Assembly (NCBI GenBank): GCA_039621445.1
Contig: CP154954.1
Span: forward strand, 24,316,954 to 24,380,953
Length of the DNA: 64,000 nucleotides
Direction of reading: 5' to 3'
Source: Euglena gracilis
Taxonomy: Eukaryota; Euglenida; Euglenophyceae; Euglenales
The translations under genes were made by a program, and so were the position numbers. The notes below the pieces were generated by a model. The model made no database searches. It saw nothing but the letters and a program-made list of their open reading frames with translations, and was not told the DNA's origin. Shown in pieces: positions 10,574-22,500 of this stretch (positions are counted from its first letter, which is position 1; every line of letters starts with the position of its first letter).

Positions 10574-13500
10574 CGCGCGCCTGCGTCCGGCCGGCCCGGG
10601 CCGAGGCAACTGCGTTAGGGGTGGCCAAGGGCTCGGCTTAGGGTTAGGGATGGCTTTGCCTCATCCCTGAGATCTTGATCTTCAACGCGTATGTTTTTTT
10701 TCAATGTCAGTCACGGCTGGTTGGGCGACCCCCCCCCCACTCCCCCCTGGGAGGGGCCAGCAGGGGGTATTTTGCCAGTTGCACTATGCCTTTTTTTGCA
10801 TAATTTGCTTTTTTTGCACAATGTGAAACTGCTAAAGTCGCATTTTTTGCATTTCTTTTTGCGTATTTTGCCTTTTCTATTTGGGGGCAATCGCGCAGGC
10901 TCTACCACCAGACAACTAAAATTTGCATACTACACATTTTTGGACCAATTTTTCACTGACAGCATGGTGAGTATAAGTGCATCTCAGGAAACCAACCATG
11001 TTATTTTGCAAGTAGGCACTACATTTTATTTTGGTGTCCTATGGATATACTATGTTATATTATGCATGCTATATGCTTGCATATGCTGTGCAGCAAGTGC
11101 AAATTATAGATGCATATGCTGTGCACCCGGTTGCATAGCAAATAATGTTGGAAAAAATTCCTGGGAGGAGATGAAAATTCTAAGTCCTCTCCAGGAAGTG
11201 TACAGCAGCTCCTAAGGAACGACTACGTGCAACTTGCATTTTTCTTTTGCATTTGTTGCATTGCATATTTTGAGGTGCCTTGTTGCATGTTTTCCCCTGG
11301 AGGCCATGATACCCTGAAGCAGGGGTCCCAGGTTTGTTTTCTTTTCCCGGAGGGAACCCAAACCTGAATCTCGCCTTCCCCCCGGCTCCCCATCTACGCT
11401 TAGTCTCCATAGTCCACAGGGACGCAGGCGTGGAGGCGGCCTGTTTCAAGGAGCATTGGCCCGGCCACCGTGCCCTGCACACCTCAGCTGGGGGGCGGCC
11501 TTTGTCCGAGGGACGCGCCGGCCAGTCCGCCTTCTTCCATGTGGGAGCCGGCGGGGCCCCTGCTGATGTCCAGGCGACGCCGGCACAAACGTTGCTCAGT
11601 GTTGCCCTTTCCCCGGGGTCAGCCTGGGCAGCCCCCCACGCCGGCAGCCGCTGCCCCTGCGGACGCGGCCGCGGACGCCACACAGCGTGCGGCGGCGGCG
11701 GCGGCAGCAGCGGCGGCGAAGGAGGCGCAGCGGGCAGCGCTGCGGCAGGCGGCGGAGGCGAAGGCGCGCCAGGCGAAGCGCGCGGCGGACGCGGCGCAGC
11801 TCACCGCGGACATTACTGCGGCGCTGGCAGGTGTGTGCCATCTTTGCCCCCCCCCCCCCCGCCCGGCTCGGAACCAACTTCAATATTTGCGGTGAATGAT
11901 GGCCAGACTGAAGGCCAATCTTGTGATTGGGGGGGGGGAGTACTGGTTGTTACGTTGTGGGAAGTGCCGGTCCTGGGCAACGGCCCTCACCAAGCCTTGG
12001 GCACCAGATCACTGGGCTGCACCCAAGGTGAACAGACAAGGCCAGTGAAAACGGTCAAAGTTCGAATGCACCTGGCAGGGGGTTTGCGGATTAGACTGTC
12101 GGTTCCTCCTCGGGTGGCCCAGTGGAGGGCTACCTTCGGAGATGCCCTGGAGGATCAAGAGAGGGACATTCAGGAACGACGGAGAAGAAAGAAGAATGGT
12201 CCACCAAGCCGACACCACCAGTCCAAGCATCCACTGCCCGGGGTCTAAAAGCTGTTATGCAAAGGATAAGGATGTTCGGGGCATGGAACGATGGTTTTCC
12301 TGTTTGTTCGTGGGGACACTTCGTTTTTCTTTTGGAAATAGACCCCTCCTTCTCACCCCCCCATCCCCTGCCCACTGCCCACGTTGGACCATTGCATTTT
12401 CATTTGGCGGGTTTGGCGGTACTTCTTGTGCAACTGCAGGGTCAGATCCCCGAGCAGGGGGGGGGATTGTGCTTTTGGCTCACCGAAGGAAACGAAATGA
12501 AAAGGGTGCAAATGTTTGTAACAGCGGGGGGGGGGGGAGGGTGGCAAAATGCCCCAGAATCAAAAATAAAAATATCTCTTGAATTGCCCCATCTCCCCAC
12601 CTCCATGTCCCCCTCACCCCATGCCACTCCCCACAACCCCAAAGCAAATTGTTAATCCAATGTGGCACAAAACGACGGAAGAGGTAAATAATTTAAAATA
12701 ATGGCACAATTTGGAGGGAAAAGAGATTTCCTGTGCTTGAATCCAACAAAGAAATCTGACAGGTCAGGCAGGCACTCCCCCAGGAAAAAATGTCCATTGA
12801 GCATTTTGAAGCTTTGGAACATTTATGCACGGCCAAGGCTGCATATAGGTGGAGGTGGAAGTAGCAGTTTTTCAACTTCCTCCATCTCTATGCCACCTCG
12901 ATGTCAAAATGCCAAATGAAAATGTCTCACAAAGTTTAATTTATGACAAGAAAAGGCAAACCACATGACAATTTTCATGATCTGGTCATCCTTGCCGCAT
13001 ATCTCTGTGAAACCTTTTGAAACCACCAAACCAGTTATTTTTGCTCATTCCCAACCTGTTAATGATGTATTTTGATGGAAACTTGCTAAAAATGACGCAT
13101 CTGGTGCCTTTTACAAGCGCCTTTGATGTTTTATGGAAATAGCGGTGACATGGAGGTGGAGGTAGAGGTCGAGCTGGCTGACATAGAGGTAGAGGACTTT
13201 GACCTCTCCCTCTGCCTCTAAGCAGCCTTGGCACGGCACACATTACGTAAACCCCCCCAAAAAATAAGCCCCAGGTCTTATTTTTGGGTCCGTTGCTGGA
13301 AGCCTCCAGGGGAGTCTTATTTTTGGGGGGGTCTTATTTTTGGATTTTTTCTTGACCGACCCGGGCCCGAAAAAGCACCATTTTTCAGGTTCCCAAGAGT
13401 ACTAAAATTTTTCCTTCGGGGCTTCGCGCCATGTGCAGATTGGTGTAATTTGACATTTAGCATGTTTTTTTTGCACTTCAAAAATCTGAATTTTTTTGAG

Positions 13501-16500
13501 ATTTCGTCATTTTTGTGCATGAAATTGGGGTTTTTGGTAATTTTTCAGGGAAAAATTTCACCGTCCCCGGCGCTTCGCACCGTCAAGGGGGGTCTTATTT
13601 AGGGGGGGGGGGGTCTTATTTTTGGATTTTTGCTCGATCGGCCCAGGGGGGGTCTTATTTTTGGGGGGGGTCTTATTTTGGGGGGGGGGGCTTATTTTGG
13701 GGGGGGGTTTACCTCCCCTCCCCCCCCACGGCGCTTGGCCCCCCTCCTCCTTACATGCAAACTTGGCCTCCCTCAAGCTGGCCTTCGGCTTCTTGCACAT
13801 GCCCGCCACATTTTTTACCATGAAACCTGGCCCCCACAGGGGTGGCCCCCTGGCCTTTCCTTCAATCTGGGCCAAGCGCCCAGGGGTGGGTATGAGCCCC
13901 CATGAGCACGTGAGCATGCCGCATATGAGCGCCTGGGCACACCTCACGCCTACCACCAATGCCTGTCCCTAATCCGCGGTCTGCCCCCTCCCTCGCCCCG
14001 CCGGACCCCAACGCAGGGCAGAGCCACGTCCTCGTCGCCGGCCCCGCGGAGCCATCCCCCGCCTCCCTCGCCGCCGCCGCCCAGCTCGCCCACCAAACCC
14101 TGCAGGCCGGGGCGGCGGTGCTGATCCTCTGCGCGGCCCCTCAGCCAGGGGGGACGGCGGGGGCACCCGGCGCGGGGCCCCGGCCGAGAATGCCCCCGGC
14201 GGTGGTCTGTCCGCAGCGGGCCTCAAGCAGTGCGGGCGCTGTGGTGGCTTTGGCGCGGGGCGGGACGGACCGAACGGACAACCCGAGGGACCCTGCGATG
14301 GGGCCTTCCACGGGGCCAATACCCCCCTCCTTGTGATGTTGTGGTGGTTTCCCTTGGTTTTGTTTGTGACGCCTCGGTGGCCCCCAGCCCACACCCCTCC
14401 GGCAACCCTGCCCTCCTGTGGTTGGGTCACCAGCCCCCCTCAGAACAGAGCGCAGGTGGTGGCGGCCCATCTCCCCCCCGTTTTGTCTCGAGGCTTCGAT
14501 TCCTTCGTTAAACACGTCCTTTGCGCCAAAACTCGACCTCAATGGGTGGTGCAGTGGGTGGGGGGTCCGACCACAACACTCCTTCCCGTCGGGCCCCCAA
14601 CCCCTGGGCCCCCCCCGTGTGCACTGCGGCTGTTTTTTTCGGTGCGTTATCCCTTCTTTTTTTTGTCTCTGGCCCTTTTTGCCTGTGTGCGTTGGGGTGC
14701 CCCCCCCCCCCCTTCTTGTCTGTTTGTGGCCGACACTGACTTCGCCTCTAGCCCAGTTCGTGTGGTGAGTGGCCAGGGACCCCTGACCCCAGTGCCCGGC
14801 TGTTGCTCCCCCTGGCCAGGCATGCCCCCCCCCCCCCGCCCTTGCGGCCGCCCCTCTGCGGCCACCTCGCCGTGGCGGCGTACGCGGCGGTGCGGCGGCG
14901 GGCGGCGCCGGGGCTGCAGCCGTTCCGGGCGGGGCACGTGTTCGTCGGGGCGAACCCCTCCCTGCCCCTGCGCAAGGTTCGCCCCCCCCCCCCCCCGCCC
15001 CCCCCTGACGCTGGCCCCGCCCCCTCGCTTCAGCGGTGTGGTGTAGTGTGGGGCGGTGTCTGTTGGCACACGAGCCAGGCCCCTGGTGGGGGAGGGAACC
15101 CCTGCAGAGCTCCTGGCCACGCCAGTTGTTTTCTAAACTAATCCATGGCAGCACAGCTGTCATCCAGCCCTGACATCTTCTTTTCGACGTCGTTTGGCGG
15201 CTGGCCACCAGATGTTCTGAGGGCTGAAGTTGGGTCAACAATACCCCAACATGGTCCACGAATCGACGACTGGGCAATTTCTGTTTGAAATGTGTGCCTT
15301 TTCATTTGTGAAAACCCCAAAGGCTTCTATGGCACTCCGGAACTGCCGAGCTGACCTTTCTTTATTGGTGGGCAAGCATAGGGGTTGTGGTTCCTGTGCG
15401 ATAGTGTGCCTCCCACCTCCGGCTGTCCTTCAGGTCGCTGCGGAGTGCCAGCTGCTGGTGGCGGTCCCCGCTGCCTTCCAAGCCCACGCACCAACTTGCT
15501 CCCGGAGCAATGCAATGCGTGCAAGGCAGTCGTTTATGTTTTGGGGGGGGGGGGGGGGGAATTTGTGGGTTCTTCAAAGTTTCGGCCCACCGTATTCTTG
15601 GAGAACTGCAGCGGATGGAAACAAAGCTCATTTTAAATTTAAAGTTGGATATCTGTTCAATCTTTTTTTTGTTGGAAACTTTTTTTCACCCTCCAGCAAA
15701 GAGCGCAAAGATCCATCTGGGGTGAAGAATGACAACGGTGCTTTCAGTAATATCCTTCAAACCGTTTTGCACATTGTGTGTTTTTCATGGAAATTGGAAG
15801 AGGTCGAATGCGAGAATTTTGCTCTTTGAACCAATTTTTCTTGCTTCTAAGGTGTTTCGAATTTTTTTATGTCTTAATTTGGTTCTTTCGCCTTAGATTG
15901 TGTTCTTTTTTTAAAAAAAAAGAACGGTTGAACTCAAATCGGCGAATGCATCACCCGAAACCGCTGAAAGGGGCTCTGACCTCAATCACCCCCAAGTTTT
16001 TGAAATTGGTCACCCAGAGGGGGAGTTACCATCTGTATAAAACACGGGAATGGCCGAAGTCCACACCATCACTTCTTCCAAGATTTTTTAATACATTTGA
16101 AGGATGGTCACACTGTGGATAAACCCCCCCCCCCAAATAATAAACCCCCCCGGTTTATTATTTGGACACCCGAAGTCGGGGTCCAGGGGGGGGTTTATTA
16201 TTTGGGGGGGGTTTATTATTTGGGCAAAAATTTCGAAGTCAAAATTAGACCCGAAAACCCCTCCACAGGCTCCAATTGTCACTTTTTTGGCAGTTTTGGG
16301 CTTTTTTGTAAACTGGGTGCTTTTTTGGCATTTTTTTCTGCACCAATTTGATCCATTTTTGTGATTTTTTGCAACATTTCTGCTAATTTTTGGCTCTTTT
16401 TTCCTTTGCCCTCACACCTGCCAGAGGGGGGGGTTTATTATTTGGGCGGCCGAAGTCGGTCCTCAGGGGGGGGTTTATTATTTGGGGGGGGTTTATTATT

Positions 16501-19500
16501 TGGGGGGGGTTTATTATTTGGGGGGGGGTTTACTCTTTTTTCCCACCCGACCTTCCGCACACCGTTTCGGCGGAGGCCCTGGCGTCTCAGGCCGACCCCT
16601 CCCCCGTTGGTGGGTGCCCGCCGCCCTCTCCCCCAAGCCCCGGCAGCCCTACGCGGCAGTCATCCTCCTCGGGGCGGGGCTGCAGCCCCACGAGTACAGC
16701 AAGGCCGCCCAGCCCGACAGCCAGGCCCCCACCGCCCCCGCCAGGCGAGGCTCAATATGAAATTTTGCATTCAACGGCGAGAACTTCGGCGACCGGAAAC
16801 TGGAGGTAGGAGCCCCCCCCCCAGTTTTGGAAGGGTCCCCCCACCCCCCCCCTCCGAGATTCCCACACAAGCCAGGGGGCCAAGGCGGGAAGTGGGTGTC
16901 TCAATGTCGAGCCCCTGGCGCGTCCCTCGGGTGCCCGGGGCGGGCTCTCACCGAAGTCATTGGGACTGGACCACATCATGGGATGTCCTGTCCGGGGCTG
17001 CTCGGGGTTGGGGGGGGGCAGATGTTTCAGTGGCCCAGGCTGGCCCCCGGGGCCCTGCCGCCGCCCGGTACATGGTCGCCACCGCCGCCCCCGAGGGCGT
17101 GCCCATGCTGCAGCCCTGCCAGGCCCTGAAGGGTCTCCAGCAGGTGGCCCCACCCTGGAATGCTACACCCGCCCCCAATTGGACGGATAGCCCCCCCTCC
17201 AAGACAGGGAGTTTCTCAAGCTGGAGGGACCTAGCCTAGAGGTGCCAACCAACACCTTTTTTTCCCGCCGGCAGTTCCCAGCCAGCCTGCGGAACCCCCC
17301 AGCCCAGGGTCTGCTGCAATCAAGTTGTGGCCGGCGTGGAACAGCTGGGCTGAGCCAAAAAATTTCGTCCCCCCCCCCGGTCACCTCTTAAAAAAAACTA
17401 CTGAGGTACAACAGCACTGTCAGAGATCAGTCAGATATGCTCCTTTGACCACACGCAACTACCCTCTTTCCAGAGCGGTCTGCCTTGGTGCTGGTTGGGC
17501 AGTTATCAACGTGTGATCATGAAACCATTCGAACGTCTTTACGGTTCATTTTAACGTCAAAATTGACTGGAAAACCTTTTTTATATTTGAGTATATTTTT
17601 TTTTGCATTTATTACATTTGTTTATATTCACGTGTATTTTTATTATCATTATAATTGAGGCTGATTTTCATCTGATGCATTTGAAATGGCGTATCTTGAA
17701 ATGGAAATCGTTGACCAAGACTTATTGAGTCCGTTTTGATGGTAGGTTTGTAAGTGTGGAGTGTGTCAGACCATTGCTGAAGGGTTTGATTCCCCCCCCC
17801 CCACCGGGGGGGGCTCGATCCAAATTGGCCAGTGGAAATCCTAGTGGACCCCCTGGGTGTTCCGGTAGCAGGCTGACCAGTGGCAGTGACTGGCATGAAG
17901 CGCCGAATTTTTTTTTCCTGGAACCCCAAGACTTGCCCCCCAAAATGCCCGTTTTTGACCATTTTGGGATTTTATTTTTCCAAAATCAGCCAAAATACAT
18001 CGACCTCCTTTCCACCTCGTCGCGCAGCGCCGGAGTATTTTTTTTTTCCAGTTGGGGGACCAGGCTTCTTTTTACAAGTGTGGCTAAAAATTACGGAAGA
18101 CAAAAATTGCAGCAAAAAAAGTCCGAAAGTCAGAAGATCCCCATCCCCCTCCTGGGTGGAGGGGGATGGGTAGTTGGGTCTGCGGCCGGCCCCTCCGGGG
18201 GAGTCCCGGCTGGAGGCCTGGGTATGGGTTTCGGCACAAAACCAAAAGTTTTCTAGGAAATGCCCTCAGATGGCCTGATTTTGGGGGGGGGGCGCACCAG
18301 GCTGGGTGGAGGGGACCACCCCTCCCCCTGGGGGGTCTTAAAAGAAGCACGGGGAACCCCTGGTAGTGACTAGTCCCCCCCCAGGTCCTTGAGCAATGGC
18401 CCGATGTACGTGGCACAAGAAGAGGTGTATAAAAAGGCGAAAGGGTCCTTTTTGCTGGAACAGTTTGATGAGCATGAGCAGGCTATTTTCATTTTCATTT
18501 TTTTTGAAGAAAAAACCGGTGAGTTTACAATGCCCACCAACTTTTTCGGTGCACGTGCGTTCTTGTCCTTCTGTTTTATCACCTTTTCATCTGGGGCATG
18601 GAATTTCTTCAGGACCCTGGGGAAGGTGCAGGGCAGTACGGGAATCGGCCAAACAGCCTGGGTGGTGGGAGGGGGAGGTCGACCCCCATTTTTCGACCCC
18701 CAAGAAATTTTCCTGCCGCCTTCGGTGCCCGGAAAAATTGTGAAACAAATCTGCGAAAATGCTGTGGGTGGGTGGGGGGGGGTCGAACACCCCACCAGGC
18801 TTTTCCTGTACAGCTCTGGGCAGGGGTTTCCAGCCGGTCGGAAAAAGGTGCCGGCTGGAAGGGGATGCAGTCCAGTAAGCTTCCGGGCTGCACCCAGCGG
18901 GTATCCAAAAATTGGCAGAACAGCCCAAATTCAGTTGGGTTGGGATGTTTGAGCCATTGTTTTCAGGCAAACTCCAAATCCTCAAACACCCCCCCCCCCT
19001 TTTTCACCACTTTTGACACCCTTTTTGAATAGTTTTGGCACTTTGGGCAGAAAATCATTTCCCTCACCTCTGGGTCAAAAACCTCATTGGTGATGGGCTG
19101 TGGGGGCAGTCTCAGGGAGATTGGGGGGTAGTTTTGGGTAGGGGGAATGTGTGATTGGGGGTGCAGTTGCTTCCTAAATAAATACAATTTTTGGATGAGC
19201 GCTGGGATGAGCGTTGGGATGAGTTTTGGATGATCCCTCCCCACCCCGCAGGAACCGGCCGAGGACGACCCCAGTTCCCCAGCGCCGCTGTACGACCAGT
19301 GCGATGACTACCTGACCCACCTGCTGCTGCAGACCTTGCACCCCGGCCGGGCAGCAGAGCATATCCTGAAGGTGTGTGTGTGTGTGTGTGTGCGTGTGTG
19401 TGTGTGTCTGTGTGTGTGTGCGTGCGTGCGTGTGTGTATGTGTGTGTGTGTACGTGTGTGTACGTGTGTGTGTGTGTACATGTGTGTATGTGTGTGTATG

Positions 19501-22500
19501 TGTGTGTGTGCGTGTGTGTACGTGTGTGTGTGTACGTGTTTGTGTGTGTGTACGTGTCTGTGTGTGTACGTGTGTGTACGTGTGTGTGTGTGTGTGTACG
19601 TGTGTGTATGTGTACGTGTGTGTATGTGTGTGTGCGTGTGTGTACGTGTGTGTGTGTACGTGTGTGTGTGTGTGTGTGCTTGTGTGTACGTGTCTGTGTG
19701 TGTACGTGTGTGTACGTGTTTGTGTGTGTGTGTGTGTGTGTAAGTGCGCCTGTGTATGTGTGCGCCTGCTTCATGTTTGCGTGTGTGTAGGGCCACGTTT
19801 CAGGTCCCGGAAAATTTGATATCCTGACTGTTTGGTTGCCTGAGGCTCCGCGGAGCCTCCATACCTGGTTGGTCACCTGAGGTTCCACAGAGGTTCCGCA
19901 GAGCCTCCTCCTGGTAACCAATTTTTTTTTGTCAACCACCGTTTGTTTTTTTTGGAAATAATCAGAAAATGGAGATACTTTGAAGGAGTAGGGCTGGGGT
20001 TGAGATTCCACACAGTTGAACCTTTCCCGTTGATATATTCGGTCGTCATATGCCTTTCCGCGGTGCTCAGCAAACGCAAAGAGTCGTCCTCTTAAAACAG
20101 GGAGGCCGAGTGAGGGTTCCCGTCTGTGTCTTATCCAAGTTGGGGTCGGTGGTACCCTGTACGAGCAATTTTTTCATAGTCCCAAATTGTCACGAGAGAA
20201 GAGCGACAATTTTATCGGAAAAAGCTGAGCTTTAGGAGTCCGCCGCGGAGCCTGATTGCCTGGAGGCTCCCCAGCGCCTCCGCAGAGGTTTCCAAATTAT
20301 TCGCAAGGCACAATTCCACCCTGCAGGAGAGCCCCCCCCCCCCCTGGATTGCTGCGGTGCGGCTGTCTTCCGGCCTTTCCGTTCACGATGGGCGGAGGAG
20401 CCGGTCGCCCCCCCCCCCTCCCCAGGCCATCCCGCCGCTCAGCCAGCCGCAGGTGCGGCAGTCCGTGCGGTGCGTCGTGGAGGCGATGGATCCCGATGGC
20501 CGGGGCCCCCTCCCCTCCCCATCAATCCACCTCCCCCACGGCAGGGTTGGATGGGAAGCCCTTCGGGATTGAGGTAGGTGGTGGGGGGGGGGTCCCGACC
20601 CCCCCCCCCCCCCCTGGGGGGTAAGGTGGTAGGGGGGGGGTCGCTGAGCTCTTATCCCTTTATGGGTAAGAGCGAAGCTTACCACCGGCGAAACCTCCCC
20701 TCGACCCCCCTCAAGGCTTCCCATCAGTCCCCCCCCCCCGGGGGCCGGGGTTTGGAGTTGTGCTGCCCCAAGGCCGGGCCTTGCCGCGGGCCCTTCGGTG
20801 TGGCCAAGGCTGGGAGAGGGCTCTGTTCCGACGTGGAGAACGGGGCCCATGCGTTGGCACTACGCAGCGGTCGACCTTTTCCGCACACTTCTGTCTTAGG
20901 GCAAAAAGCAACGACGTTCGAAGCGGCGTAAGCCTTGTGAGGGGAGACCACCCAAAGGGGCCGGGGAGGGCCGGTGAACATTCCCCTGGTGTCCATTGCT
21001 AGAAATAGAAACATTTGGGGGAGGTACCTTTGGATTTGACCCAGGCCCCAAATACCAGTGTTTTGGTTGCTGAAAGGGCAAAGGATTTCATCTGATGCAG
21101 TGAACTGCGCGGATTTTGATTTATATTAATGTTTCGCGTGTCAAAATCAGAAGCCTGTCTTTCCCTTTTTGGCTTCGGCAATCCGGAAATTTATGAATTG
21201 ACGTTGCGTGACACTGGGTGTTGCCATGTTGTTTTTTTCGGTCTTAATTCTGCATGTTTTCTTTTTCTAGATCGGCCCTGGGGGGAGAAAACTCTTGTCG
21301 GGGGGTTCGTGGGGCAGGCCCCGGATGATCGAGCAGCGTCCGTTGCTGCCACCGCCCAGTCCCAGGGCAGCCCCCCCCTTCCCCGAGGGGCAGGGCAGAA
21401 TGGGAATCGGCCAAACAGCCAGGGTGGTGGGTGGGGGGGGTCTCTGCGTCGACCCCTCCCCCCACCACCTCTTCCCATATTTATGGGAGCACCAATCTTT
21501 GGACCCCAAAACTTTTTCCCGGCGCTTTCGGCACCAGGTGCATTTTGGACCCATTTTGGCACCAAAATGTGGTCCAGTTTCTTTGACCTTCGTTTTTTTA
21601 CCCCCCTCCTAAAACTGCCAATTTTTTTGAACCTGAAACCTGAGTTCTTTTGTGCAAAAAATGTGGTTCTCCATCAAAAACCATGTATTTTATGTTCGTT
21701 TTTCAAAAAAAAATCAAAATTTCCCCCGGCCAAAACCCTCATTTCCCCAAAATTGGTGAAAACGCTGTGGTGGGTGGGCGGGGTCGACCCCCCACCTCCC
21801 AGGTGGGGGGGGGGGGGTGCACCCCCCCCCCCCCCAGGCCTTCCTGTGCTGCCCTGCCGAGGGGCCACTGCCCAGCCGGCGGGTCGGGCGCTGCCGCCAT
21901 CGCTGCTGGTCAGCCTCTGCAGCGCGGCGCCGAAGCCCAAGTTCGGGAAGTGCTCCGCCGTCGTGATGGGCGTCGCCCAGAGGTTTTTTTTTTTAGTCGT
22001 GGACCCCCGGGGGGGGAGGGGGGGTGAGGTGGGTGAGCCCGGCCGAGCCCCCCCCCCCCCGGGGGCCACCCCCCAGGGGGGAGTGGGATTTGCTTTTCGG
22101 CGCCGAAGGCGCCGAACATTTTTATTGAAAAGGTGCTATTTTTAGAATTTTTCGCGATTTTTGAGTAGGTCCCCCGGGACCCCCCCCAGGGGGTGGGTGG
22201 GGGGACCCCCCCGGGTCTTAAAAAAAAGCCCCTGGCGTTGCCACGGCGCTGCGGTCGGCGCTGCAGGCGCACCCCGTCCTGCCCGGGCGGCCCCCCCGCA
22301 AGGTGTGGGCCGCGGAGGGGGGGCGGTGGCGGTGCTCAACGATGTCGCCCACCCCTCGCCATTGGCTCTTGTTTGAGCCTGGCTTGACTGTCCACTATTT
22401 ATTTATATGTATTTTTAATTTGTTTTACAAATGCCTTGACTCGAATATCTTGAATACCTTTCACAATTTAAATTTTGATTTTGTTTTTTATTATTTTATT

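Noticed and set aside
10469-11484. Methionine aminopeptidase 1 gene
   Set aside because: The C6H2 finger matches, but none of the downstream exons shows the metal-binding catalytic motifs of the aminopeptidase.
16119-16533. CRISPR-like array
   Set aside because: The repeats are short G-tract units in opposing orientation with no unique equal-length spacers, in a eukaryotic intron.
19308-20011. Cys-Val and Thr-His repeat proteins
   Set aside because: Translations of the GT microsatellite; same for 29006-29560, 32380-32673 and 51519-51835.
20547-20577. EF-hand from MDPDGRG plus LDGKPFGIE
   Set aside because: The loop residues after DPDG do not fit, and the second piece is in another frame and resembles a repeat also found at 56186.
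21983-22228. Ordinary GT-AG intron using GTTTT...AAAAG at the MITE ends
   Set aside because: 246 nt is a multiple of three while the two flanking frames differ by one, so it does not join them.
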